A DNA stretch of 64,000 nt from Kiritimatiellia bacterium (GTDB taxonomy: Bacteria > Verrucomicrobiota > Kiritimatiellia > RFP12 > UBA1067), in NCBI GenBank assembly GCA_016296065.1, contig JAEDKA010000010.1, positions 13,154-77,153 of the forward strand. The letters are read 5' to 3'. Every line of letters starts with the position of its first letter. The first letter of the stretch is position 1. The translations under genes and the position numbers were made by a program. A model generated the notes under the pieces. It was not told the DNA's origin and ran no database searches. It saw only the letters and a program-made list of their open reading frames with translations. This document shows, in pieces, positions 44,524 to 52,575 of this stretch.

Positions 44524-45389
44524 GCCAGCACCCCCGACGCATAGCGGTCGTGTCCGGCGAAGTCCTTCTCGATCTTCACCTGCGAGAAGCCATAGTCCGC
44601 CATGAGCTTCGCGAGGGCCGGACCCTGCGCCTCGCCGATTTCAAAGAACACAGCGCCGCCCGGCTTCAGGACGTTCAGCGCGTCGCCGAGATAGCGGTCG
44701 TAGAAGTCCAGCCCCGACACGCCGCCGTCGAGCGCAAGGCGCGGTTCGTAGTCCCTCACGCGCGTATCTAGCGTCTCGCAGACGGCGCTTTCGATGTATG
44801 GCGGATTCGACACGATGACGTCCACGCATTCCGGCTCGTCGAAGTCGTCAAGTCCGTCGGCAACCGCGAACTTCACCCTGCCGGAGAGTCCGCACCGCTC
44901 CGCGTTCTCCTTCGCCAGCGCTATCGCCTCCTCTGAAATGTCGGTTCCGAGAAACGCTGCCTCTCCGCCGAACTCCTGCGCGAGGGAAAGGATTATCGCG
45001 CCTGTTCCCGTGCCGACGTCGACGACGAGGGGCAGAGCCGAACGGCCGTCGGTCTGCATCCGCTTCAGATGCGCCAGCACCCGCGTGACGAGCTCCTCGG
45101 TCTCAGGCCGCGGTATGAGCGCGCGGCGGTCGCACTTGAGCGTGAGATGGCGGAAATCCCACTCGCCTATCACATACTGGACAGGCTCGCCCTTGGCGAG
45201 GCGGGCAAGTCCGCGCCGCATCGCCTCAAGGTACTTCTCGCCCGCCTCCTTCTCGAGGTGCGCGGCAAGTGTGCCGCGTCCGGTCCTGAGAAGGCGCGCG
45301 GCAAGCAACTCCGCCGCAACCGCGGCGTCGGGCACTCCCTTAGATTCAAGGAATGCCGAAGACTTGGTGATTGTTTCCCGCCAGTCCAC
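44520..45389 (-). CDS. prmC: Release factor glutamine methyltransferase
   Basis: 289 residues, usual length. It has the N-terminal helical domain, PVQYVIGEWDFRHL, the SAM-binding VVDVGTGTGAIILSLA and the catalytic VSNPPYIES. The end (GGAVFFEIGEAQGPALAKLM) also matches. It methylates the glutamine of the GGQ motif in class I release factors. The start is GTG with no evident ribosome-binding site. It precedes the NYN nuclease and overlaps it by 4 nt. prfA is not in the window. Confidence 0.95.
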   Translation of the reverse strand: MDWRETITKSSAFLESKGVPDAAVAAELLAARLLRTGRGTLAAHLEKEAGEKYLEAMRRGLARLAKGEPVQYVIGEWDFRHLTLKCDRRALIPRPETEELVTRVLAHLKRMQTDGRSALPLVVDVGTGTGAIILSLAQEFGGEAAFLGTDISEEAIALAKENAERCGLSGRVKFAVADGLDDFDEPECVDVIVSNPPYIESAVCETLDTRVRDYEPRLALDGGVSGLDFYDRYLGDALNVLKPGGAVFFEIGEAQGPALAKLMADYGFSQVKIEKDFAGHDRYASGVLA

Positions 45390-45423
45390 GGTTCAAAGGT
45401 TTAGACTTTTCAACCTTCCGACT

Positions 45424-45810
45424 TTAGAACGGCATGTCGTCGACTGCTCCGGGATCCTCCGGGAAGTCGGGCTCGGCAGGCGCGGGGACGGGCTCGGTCG
45501 AGGAGCCGTCGGCGTTGAGGACCTCGAGCTTGAGGCCTGTGAGGTCGGTGAAGTACTTGACCTGTCCCTGCGGATTCGTCCACTCGCGTCCGTCGATGGC
45601 GAAGCGAATCTTCGCGCGCTGGCCCTCTTTGACGGTGTCGAGAATGGAGGCGGAATCCTTCTTGAAGGTGAACGCGATGTGGTTGGGCCACTTCGACTCC
45701 GTGCCCACGTCGTCCGTCATCACTATGTCGCGCTTGGTGAATCCGCTCGCGAAAGTCTGTGTCGGGAGGATCTTCTCCACCACTCCCGTGTATTCGTATA
45801 TAGCCGCCAT
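45424..45810 (-). CDS. DUF3127 protein with SSB-like acidic tail
   Basis: 128 residues. The core (YEYTGVVEKILPTQTFASGF, then KRDIVMTDD, then IAFTFKKDSASILDTVKEG) matches DUF3127, a family with a predicted OB-like beta barrel found in Bacteroidota and PVC bacteria. The C-terminus is a flexible Pro/Glu/Asp-rich tail ending AVDDMPF, which closely resembles the protein-docking tip of single-stranded DNA-binding protein (DDDIPF). A role in DNA metabolism with SSB partners is an inference from that tip. AAGGAG precedes the ATG and TATAAT lies about 30 nt upstream. Confidence 0.8.
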   Translation of the reverse strand: MAAIYEYTGVVEKILPTQTFASGFTKRDIVMTDDVGTESKWPNHIAFTFKKDSASILDTVKEGQRAKIRFAIDGREWTNPQGQVKYFTDLTGLKLEVLNADGSSTEPVPAPAEPDFPEDPGAVDDMPF

Positions 45811-45913
45811 TTTGTATGCTCCTTAAGTTTTGGGGAATATTATACCATATTATCGGCATGGTTCGTGGCTCGTAATTGGTGGAGACGCGGCAAATCCGCC
45901 GCCATGCCCAAGA

Positions 45914-46009
45914 GGGGGTCCGTCGCTCCGCGACGGACCAGCTGAAGCGGCCAAGGCGGGATTCTCAGGTGCCCCGACATTGTTCCGTCGCGGAGCGACG
46001 GAACCCCCT
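45914..46009. repeat. Inverted pair of GTCCGTCGC palindromes
   Basis: 45914-45938 is GGGGG followed by a dyad with arms GTCCGTCGC and GCGACGGAC around TCC. 45983-46009 is the same element in the opposite orientation with TTCCGTCGC arms. Further copies lie at 57495-57519 and 59608-59632. Here the pair fills most of the gap after the DUF2235 gene and may stop transcription from both sides. Confidence 0.8.
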
Positions 46010-46027
46010 GCGAGAAGGCGGAACCCC

Positions 46028-47002
46028 CTACGAGAAGAGGGAGAAGATCGCCTCGGGAAGGCCAGAGACATCCACGCGGTAGTCGGAGTCGAGCCGTCCG
46101 AGGCTCGCGATGGAGTCGTGGAATTCGTCGCCTTCGACAAAGCGCCTGTTGGCAGTCTCGCCCCACGCCTCGTCGTGCGCCTGCCTGCCGCTGAAGTCGT
46201 ACTCCGACATCTGCACTGGACGCGGCGAGAGGCCAAGCCCGTGTTCGCGCGCCGCGCACGCCATCCAGTTGAGCGCAATGTCCGAAAGGCACCTGTCATC
46301 CTCGTACATCCCGCCCGCATCGCCGTGCACCCCGGGAAACCACATCTGGACGAAGTCCTCGGGCATTCCGCTGACGTAGTGCATCACGTCGAAGAGGATG
46401 CGCCGCTCGTTCGCGGCCATGGCGTGGCGCGCACACCTCACGATCGGCGCGACTTCGCCGTCGTGGCAGTTGCCGCGGATGTCGAGCGGAGCCGTCACCG
46501 CGTCCCAGAGTCCGAGAAACACGACTGGCGGCGACGGATGGCAGCCCGCGCGCTCGGCGAGCTCCGCAAGCGACTTCTTGTCCCCCTTCACGTACGCCTC
46601 GGCGATTTCCTTGGCGAGATCGACCTCGCGCGGAAGCCCCACCTCCGAAAGAAGCCAGCTGAGGACGTGCGCGCTGTATGCGCCGCGGCTGAAGCCGAAC
46701 AGCCACACCTGCATCTCGCCTTCCTCCGGAGCGGCATTCGCCGCTCGCGTCGCGAGCCAGTCGTAGGAGTGTCCGATGGCGCGCGCAAGGTCCGACGCGA
46801 ACGCGCCGCCCGTGAGCTTCACGTCGGGCGACGTGCCGGGTCCGCGTTCGTAGTTCGCGCGCGTCACGTACTGCACGTCGCCTCCGTCGATCACGTACGG
46901 ACGCCCCTGCACGATCATGTCGTGGAGACGCCGCACGTTCGTCCCGCTTTCGTAGTCGTTCCAGGTTCCGTCGATCATCGCGACGAGATTGAGCTTCTTC
47001 AT
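46028..47002 (-). CDS. DUF2235 alpha/beta hydrolase (Tle1-like phospholipase fold)
   Basis: 324 residues. It starts KKLNLVAMIDGTWND and carries the nucleophile in VWLFGFSRGAYSAHVLSWL, with an Asp in FLGLWDAVTAP and the likely His in WFPGVHGDAGGMYEDD. This fold is shared by type VI secretion phospholipase effectors and by other, poorly known hydrolases. No VgrG, PAAR or immunity gene is recognised nearby, and it has no signal peptide. The preceding gene encodes a small lipoprotein, 15 nt away; GGAGG precedes the ATG. An effector role cannot be claimed. Confidence 0.82.
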   Translation of the reverse strand: MKKLNLVAMIDGTWNDYESGTNVRRLHDMIVQGRPYVIDGGDVQYVTRANYERGPGTSPDVKLTGGAFASDLARAIGHSYDWLATRAANAAPEEGEMQVWLFGFSRGAYSAHVLSWLLSEVGLPREVDLAKEIAEAYVKGDKKSLAELAERAGCHPSPPVVFLGLWDAVTAPLDIRGNCHDGEVAPIVRCARHAMAANERRILFDVMHYVSGMPEDFVQMWFPGVHGDAGGMYEDDRCLSDIALNWMACAAREHGLGLSPRPVQMSEYDFSGRQAHDEAWGETANRRFVEGDEFHDSIASLGRLDSDYRVDVSGLPEAIFSLFS

Positions 47003-47017
47003 CGTCCGAATCCTCCT

Positions 47018-47392
47018 TCAGAGGTCAAGCGACGCCGCGGCGGATGCGCCGCGCTCGTCGGGAAGGGCCTCGTAGCATTCCACATGGACCGGCACGCACA
47101 CGCCGAGCGTCAGCACAGAGACGGGGACTGACCACCAGCATCCTGTTATTTCGACGCGGCGGAAGCCATGCGTGTTCACCTTCCCGTCCGGGGAAGGCGC
47201 GAGACGGCAGCGCTGCTCGGGGCTCTCGCCCCACCACGCTCCGCCCCAGACCGTGTGGCAGAACCATTCGCTCGCGACCGGACGCGAAACCTTGTCCCCG
47301 TGCGAGTCGAGCTTTATCGAATAGCATCCCGCCTGGCCGAGCAGCGCAAGCGAGAGCGCGGCGGTCGCCGCCTTGGCAATGAATTTCTCCAT
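47018..47392 (-). CDS. Small Cys/Trp-rich lipoprotein of unknown function
   Basis: 124 residues. The lipoprotein signal is FIAKAATAALSLALLGQAGC. The mature part is short with several Cys and Trp (SEWFCHTVWGGAWWGES, ITGCWWSVPVSVLTLGVCVP); the second of these could dip into a membrane. No family is recognised. It precedes the DUF2235 hydrolase in the same operon and could be its envelope partner or, by analogy with Tle systems, a protective lipoprotein; that is speculation. TGGTATAAT lies six nt before the ATG. A CGCGGC-N6-GCCGCG dyad codes for its C-terminus (47036-47053). Confidence 0.7.
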   Translation of the reverse strand: MEKFIAKAATAALSLALLGQAGCYSIKLDSHGDKVSRPVASEWFCHTVWGGAWWGESPEQRCRLAPSPDGKVNTHGFRRVEITGCWWSVPVSVLTLGVCVPVHVECYEALPDERGASAAASLDL

Positions 47393-47410
47393 GCGGTAAT
47401 TATACCAAAA
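47393..47410 (-). promoter_or_regulatory. Promoter of the lipoprotein-DUF2235 operon
   Basis: TTTTTTGGTATAAT on the minus strand ends six nt before the ATG at 47392. It is one of the closest matches to the window-wide leaderless promoter pattern. Confidence 0.65.
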
Positions 47411-47430
47411 AAGGCGCCCGACCATCGGCG

Positions 47431-50400
47431 CTACTTCACCTCCGCGCCGTTGACGAGGTTGCCGTCGAAGACAAGGTTCGAGATCTCGAAGATGTCGTCG
47501 CGCCACACGAGGTCCTTGACGTTCTGCGCCTCGATGACGTTGTTCCTGAGCGTAACGCCGTCCGCATAGCTCTTGAGCTCCTCCTTCGTGCGCCCCTTGT
47601 CGTCGTGGTACTGCGACCACGACTGGACGCGGAAGAACGACCTGCACTTCCCCTTGCATCCTTCGACGAGCACGTTAGCGTAGCGCTGCGGCGTGTCGGT
47701 GCGCATCTTGAGGTTGACCATGTTGCCGCATCCGTCCATCGTGCACGCGCGCATCGTGACGTTCGTCGCCGCCGGACACTCCGAGCCGAGCGTGAGGGCG
47801 CTGTGCGTCGGATGGCGGAACGTGCAGTTCTCGACGAGGACGTCCTGCGACGGACCGTTCCCCGGGAACTGCGCGTAGTCGTTCGCCCACGCGCCCTTTC
47901 CGCCCTTCACCACCACGCCGTCGTCGTTCACCGCAATGTCGACGTTGCGCACCGTGAAGCGACGGCACTTGTCGATGTCGATCGCGTCTGTCGACGGACC
48001 TTTGAGCTCCTTGCCCTCGGAGTCCTTCAGTATGTCGGCGACGATGGCGCAGTCATGCACCACGACGTCCTCGCAGTCGTAGTAGTGCGTCGTCCAGAAC
48101 TTGGAGTTCTTGAACGTCACCCCCGACACGTCCACGTTCTTCGAGTGCGAGACGTAGAGGAGGCGCGGACGCATAAGAGTCTTGTTGAAGAACTTGGTTC
48201 CGTTCTTCCTCGCCTCGGCGCGTCCCTTCCAGAAGTCCTCCCACGTGTTCGCGCCGTGTCCGTCAATCACGCCCTCTCCGGAGATCCTGAATCCGTCGCA
48301 CCGGTCCGCGTTCACGAGCGCGGGGTAGTAGTGACACGTCTCCCCCTCGATGCGCGTCTCGCACTGCGGATACCCCTCCGCCTCGTCCACGCCGAGAATC
48401 GTCGCGCCTTTCTCGAGGTGCAGGTTCACGCCGGGCTTGAAGAATATCGCTCCGGTCCGGTACACGCCCGCCGTCAGCGTGAGAGTGCCTCCGCCATTCG
48501 CGGCAATCTCGTCGATGCGCTTCTGCAGCGGCCATCCCGCGAACATGACTGCATCTCGCCTGTAGGCACGCACGTACTCGATCCACGCTTCGGGAGTCGT
48601 GATCTCGCCGGCCTTCGACCACGTGGCGCCCGCCCAGTAGGTGAAGTTCGGCTTCCTGAACGCGAGGACGCGGCAGTTCATGTGGTCCGTCATGACCTCG
48701 ACGGACGACGGATCGGCGACGAAAATCGCCTCCATCGTCGAGCCGTTATCCCCCTTCGGATCCTCGAAGAGCGAAACTAGCCCCGGCTCCTCGACGAGGA
48801 CGCCCTTGTGGTCGCGCTTCGGCTCGAGGTCGATTCCGGGGCCTGCGCGGAAGTCGGCGCGGAAGCGCTCGGGATGCTCGAAGCTCACATCGTTGCGGAA
48901 GAACCTCTCGCCACGCTTCAGCGTCACGTGGCACGTCATCTTTCCCGCTGCGGAGAACGCAGGATAGACGAGCTCGAACTCGCAGTAGTCGTCGCCAGTG
49001 TGGATCACCCGGGAAGACTCCCAGTCCGGATACGTCTTCCATTCCCCGTCGCCCCAAAGGGCGATCCCGCCAAGTCCGCGCGACGCACCGATCGTGTAGT
49101 TGTCCAGGACTCCGCCGAACGGCTTCTCGTGCCAGTTCCCCGCGCCGGGCACGCCGTGCAGGAGCTTCGCCGCCGCGCCCGGCTCGCCCGGCATCTTGTT
49201 GAACACGTCCCATCCGGACCACTTGTGGTGCTCGCCCGGACCGTACGCGCGCATCCCGAACTTGTCGTTCTCCCAGCAGAAGTCGTTCTGCCGCTCCGGA
49301 CACACCTCGGCGTTGCACACGCCCTTCGCGCCATCTCCGTCGAGAAGGCGAAACGCCACCGAGAGCGCCAGCGCCCCGTCAGCACCCGCCGTCCTGCGGA
49401 AGCGCACGCGCGTTATCCCGGGATTCGGCGAGTCGGCCTTTGTGCGCGGTTCGGCGATAGACTCCGTCTCCCATGCAACATCCGACGGTTCCGCGGTCAG
49501 CTCCATCCGCCGCGTCGCGCCCTTCGCGTCCTTCGCCTCTAGGACAAGTCTGTTCCCGTTCGCGACGGCCTTCGCAGATGTGTTCATGTTCCAGGTCACG
49601 ACCGCGCCGGAGGCAAGTCCGGCGATGGAATCCGAAATCTTAAGTCCCTCTTTCCCAAGCGCAAACTCGCGCTTCACGTCCTTCGCCGAAGGGTAGAGCG
49701 GAGTGAGGTCAACGACCGCCGGATTTTCCCCGGATATCTTCGCGCGTCCCTTCACGTTCTGCTGCTTCCCGTCGATGACGAGCGTGCCGTGACCTTCCGT
49801 ACCCAGCCTGAACAGCGACCACCTCGAGGAATCCTGGTTCTGGCTCCACAGATTGATCGTCTTCATCTGCTCGATGCGGTTGTAGGCCTCGCATCCGAGA
49901 TCGCAAGCCCAGCGCACGCCGGCGGCGTCAACGACGAACGATCCGCCGTCCATATGTCCGTGGCTCTCGGACGGGCATCCGCCCTTGACGCCGACGTACC
50001 AGTCGTCCGCACCGCGTCCGGAGCGCAGCACGGCTATCGGATTCACCCCGCCCATCACGCGGCAGAGCGCAGAGCTCTCCGTCGCGGCCTTCTGGGGAGG
50101 CGTCAGCCAGAGGAGCAGGAGCGGCTGCATCCTGCCGGTGCCGTATCCGGCGCGGACCAGCGCGCGCTCGTGCGCGTCGAGCGCATCGGTGCGGCGGAAG
50201 CGCCGCGCAAGGTACCAGCACGACGCGATCGGACGGCGCTTCGCGAACGGATTCGTAAACGGATCGGAGTAGTTGAAGTAGAGTCCGGTCGGACCAGTCA
50301 CGCTATCGAGGTAGTCTACCTGAGCGGCGAGTCCGTCCGTCGCGAAGAGCTCAGGCGCGCCATCCGCGAACTGCTTCTCCAGGACGTCGAGCGCAACTGC

Positions 50401-51126
50401 CGTGTAGTCCGTCGCGTACTCCCAGTATCCGGGGCCTTCCGGGAAGTTCCCGCCCGCGTACGCCTTCATCGCGTGGGGCAGTCCGCCGCGCGAGCGGAGA
50501 AGAATCGCCTCAGCAACCTCAGGATACTCGTCGCGCACCGCCGCCGCGCCGGCCGCGAGCCCGCCGTTGCAGACCTGGTTCCAGTTGTTGCCGCCCTTCA
50601 CCCACCATCCGTCGGAGAGAGTCTTCCCGTCGCCAGTGGTGAGGCCCTTGAGGAGTATCGCGGACGACAGGGTGCGCCTGTCTTCGTCCGAGAGAAATCC
50701 GTCCAGCCAGTCGCGCGCGATCGCGACGGCGAGCGTCATCTCGCCGACGTCTAGGAAGTGCGAAGGATTCCAGTCCGAGAACGCGCATACCGCCTTTGCC
50801 TCCGCAGCCGCACGCTCCGCATAGCGCCTGTCGCCCGTGTAGCGCCAAGCGAACGCGAGGCATCCTATGCGCTCGAGCGCGTCGCGCGACACGCCGAGGA
50901 GGCGACGGCCTTCCATCTTCCGCTCGAGTGGCTTCTTCGCAATCGTGGAATCGGCGACGCGCATGAGAACGCCGAGCGCCGCGCGTCCCTCCTCGCACGA
51001 GGCGATCCTCTCCTTCGCCGCGGCGAACTCCGCCTCGTCGGCGAAGAGCCTGGGATGGGGCGCAACCGGCGCAAAGGCGGAAGCGCCCGCGCTCGCCGCA
51101 AGAAAACAGACAGACGCAAGCGTCAT
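47431..51126 (-). CDS. Three-domain enzyme: heparinase II/III-like, DUF4861, GH28-like
   Basis: 1,231 residues with a signal peptide (LASVCFLAASAGASA). Residues about 20-600 are heparinase II/III-like: an alpha-toroid with NNWNQVCNGG and GPGYWEYATDYTA (Tyr), then a beta part with ESHGHMDGGSF (His). Residues about 620-840 match DUF4861 (GMRAYGPGEHHKWSGWD, DNYTIGASRGLGGIALWGDG). Residues about 845-1231 are a GH28-type beta-helix: GAIFFKPGVNLHLEKGATIL, GEGVIDGHG, the catalytic Asp in STDAIDIDKC and NDDGVVVKGG, and the basic site near NLKMRT. Together it could cleave a galacturonan or another uronic-acid polymer by lyase and hydrolase action. It overlaps the PTS gene by ATGA. Such a triple fusion is uncommon. 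Confidence 0.82.
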   Translation of the reverse strand: MTLASVCFLAASAGASAFAPVAPHPRLFADEAEFAAAKERIASCEEGRAALGVLMRVADSTIAKKPLERKMEGRRLLGVSRDALERIGCLAFAWRYTGDRRYAERAAAEAKAVCAFSDWNPSHFLDVGEMTLAVAIARDWLDGFLSDEDRRTLSSAILLKGLTTGDGKTLSDGWWVKGGNNWNQVCNGGLAAGAAAVRDEYPEVAEAILLRSRGGLPHAMKAYAGGNFPEGPGYWEYATDYTAVALDVLEKQFADGAPELFATDGLAAQVDYLDSVTGPTGLYFNYSDPFTNPFAKRRPIASCWYLARRFRRTDALDAHERALVRAGYGTGRMQPLLLLWLTPPQKAATESSALCRVMGGVNPIAVLRSGRGADDWYVGVKGGCPSESHGHMDGGSFVVDAAGVRWACDLGCEAYNRIEQMKTINLWSQNQDSSRWSLFRLGTEGHGTLVIDGKQQNVKGRAKISGENPAVVDLTPLYPSAKDVKREFALGKEGLKISDSIAGLASGAVVTWNMNTSAKAVANGNRLVLEAKDAKGATRRMELTAEPSDVAWETESIAEPRTKADSPNPGITRVRFRRTAGADGALALSVAFRLLDGDGAKGVCNAEVCPERQNDFCWENDKFGMRAYGPGEHHKWSGWDVFNKMPGEPGAAAKLLHGVPGAGNWHEKPFGGVLDNYTIGASRGLGGIALWGDGEWKTYPDWESSRVIHTGDDYCEFELVYPAFSAAGKMTCHVTLKRGERFFRNDVSFEHPERFRADFRAGPGIDLEPKRDHKGVLVEEPGLVSLFEDPKGDNGSTMEAIFVADPSSVEVMTDHMNCRVLAFRKPNFTYWAGATWSKAGEITTPEAWIEYVRAYRRDAVMFAGWPLQKRIDEIAANGGGTLTLTAGVYRTGAIFFKPGVNLHLEKGATILGVDEAEGYPQCETRIEGETCHYYPALVNADRCDGFRISGEGVIDGHGANTWEDFWKGRAEARKNGTKFFNKTLMRPRLLYVSHSKNVDVSGVTFKNSKFWTTHYYDCEDVVVHDCAIVADILKDSEGKELKGPSTDAIDIDKCRRFTVRNVDIAVNDDGVVVKGGKGAWANDYAQFPGNGPSQDVLVENCTFRHPTHSALTLGSECPAATNVTMRACTMDGCGNMVNLKMRTDTPQRYANVLVEGCKGKCRSFFRVQSWSQYHDDKGRTKEELKSYADGVTLRNNVIEAQNVKDLVWRDDIFEISNLVFDGNLVNGAEVK

Positions 51127-52499
51127 TTAATCCTCCTGATCCTGATGAAGTTTACCGTGCACATCGCAAGCGCGAGAAGACCGGCCCCGGCGGCGCCGGC
51201 CCACTTGAGGGAAACCGTGAGGTGGTAGACGAGCCAGCACCAGAGCGCCGAGGCAAAGTCGAGCGCCGCTACGCCGTCCATCCCTTCCGGAACCTTGTAC
51301 GCCGCGTCGTTCACCGCGACGACGGCCTTCGTGAAGGCCGGTGTTAGGTTCGTGATGAAGAACATTCCGACGACGAGGGAGACGAGTCCGATGATGAACG
51401 TCTTCGGGACGTTGCCCTTCGTGATCGGCAGAACGCACGGGAAGAGATAGAACATTCCGGCGAGCGAGGCGAGCGGAAGGAACCTGTTCCCCGGCAGGAA
51501 CGCGGCGAGGACTAGGATGACGGGAATGAGGAGAATCGACACGACGAGCGTCGTCGGATGCCCGATCACGAGCGCGGGGCTCATTCCTATGGAAAGGCCC
51601 TTGAGCCCGGAGAACCTGCGCTCGACCATAGCGCGCGTCGACTCGGAGATCGGCTTGAGGCCCTCGATGAACAGCGCTGTGATGCGCGGGATGAGCTCCA
51701 TCACTGCGCCGAGCGTCACGCCGAGCGCGAGTATCTTCGGAATCCGGTCGACGACTGTCTTGAGGTCCGGACATGCCAGCGCGCCGATTGCCGAGCCGAT
51801 GACGACGCCGAGGAAGAGCGGCTCGCCGAACAGGCCGAACTTCTTCTTCATGCCCTCCGCGTCGATGTCGAGCTTCGAGAAGCCCGGAATGCGGTCGAGG
51901 AGCCATCCGATCGCAACGGCGAACGGAGTGAAGCTCTGGCAGAACGGCTGCGGAATCGAAATGCCGTCCATGTCCTTGTAGTACGCCTGGAAGCCCTTAG
52001 CGGTGAAGTCAGCCATGCACAGCGTGATTACGTAAAGGACGATCGCCGCATAGAACGCCCATGCGAGGGAGTCGGTCGCATAGAACACGATTCCGCCGAG
52101 GAAGGCGAAGTGCCAGTAGTTCCAGAGGTCGATGTTCACCGTGCGCGTAGTGCCGGTTACGAGCATAAGCACATTCACGCCAAGACAGACCGGAATGATG
52201 AACGCGCCGACCGCCGTGGAATACGCGATCGCCGCCGCGGCCGGCCAGCCCAGGTCGAAGTAGGAGAGGTTCAGTCCGTAGATGCGCGTCATCTCCCCGA
52301 GGGCGGAACCGAGGTTGTTCGCGCCGTTCGTCAGCAGGCCCGTAACCACGCCCAAGCCCACAAAGCCTACACCCACGAGAAGGCCCGACTTCAGCGCCTT
52401 CGAGAACTTGATTCCTATGAGCAGGCCCAGCACCGTGAAGATGACCGGCATCATCACTGCCGCGCCGAGTCCGATTACATATGCGAAGACTTCTTTCAT
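51123..52499 (-). CDS. PTS EIIC, galactitol type (GatC family)
   Basis: 458 residues, about 10-12 membrane segments. It matches the galactitol/sugar-alcohol EIIC family in length and in KFSKALKSGLLVGVGFVGLG, NLSYFDLGWPAAAAIAYST and GHPTTLVVSILLIPVILVLA. The family moves a sugar or sugar alcohol and phosphorylates it with EIIA and EIIB. Neither of those is in this window, so either they lie elsewhere or the protein works as a plain transporter. It is co-transcribed with the pectin/uronate enzyme downstream and is divergent from the XylR-type regulator. Confidence 0.88.
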   Translation of the reverse strand: MKEVFAYVIGLGAAVMMPVIFTVLGLLIGIKFSKALKSGLLVGVGFVGLGVVTGLLTNGANNLGSALGEMTRIYGLNLSYFDLGWPAAAAIAYSTAVGAFIIPVCLGVNVLMLVTGTTRTVNIDLWNYWHFAFLGGIVFYATDSLAWAFYAAIVLYVITLCMADFTAKGFQAYYKDMDGISIPQPFCQSFTPFAVAIGWLLDRIPGFSKLDIDAEGMKKKFGLFGEPLFLGVVIGSAIGALACPDLKTVVDRIPKILALGVTLGAVMELIPRITALFIEGLKPISESTRAMVERRFSGLKGLSIGMSPALVIGHPTTLVVSILLIPVILVLAAFLPGNRFLPLASLAGMFYLFPCVLPITKGNVPKTFIIGLVSLVVGMFFITNLTPAFTKAVVAVNDAAYKVPEGMDGVAALDFASALWCWLVYHLTVSLKWAGAAGAGLLALAMCTVNFIRIRRIK

Positions 52500-52575
52500 G
52501 ATGATAATATTCTACAAAAATTTGGCGATCAGGTCCATTGTCATAATGGAAACAATATGTTATGATTATCGCAAT
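52500..52575. promoter_or_regulatory. Divergent promoter/operator between PTS-lyase operon and XylR-type regulator
   Basis: The 76-nt gap holds the regulator promoter: TTGTCA (52538-52543), 17-nt spacer, TATGAT (52561-52566), nine nt to ATG. A dyad CCATTGTCATAATGG (52535-52549) lies over the -35 and is the best operator candidate. On the minus strand TAGAAT lies near 52510 before the PTS start. One regulator site could control both directions. Confidence 0.6.
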
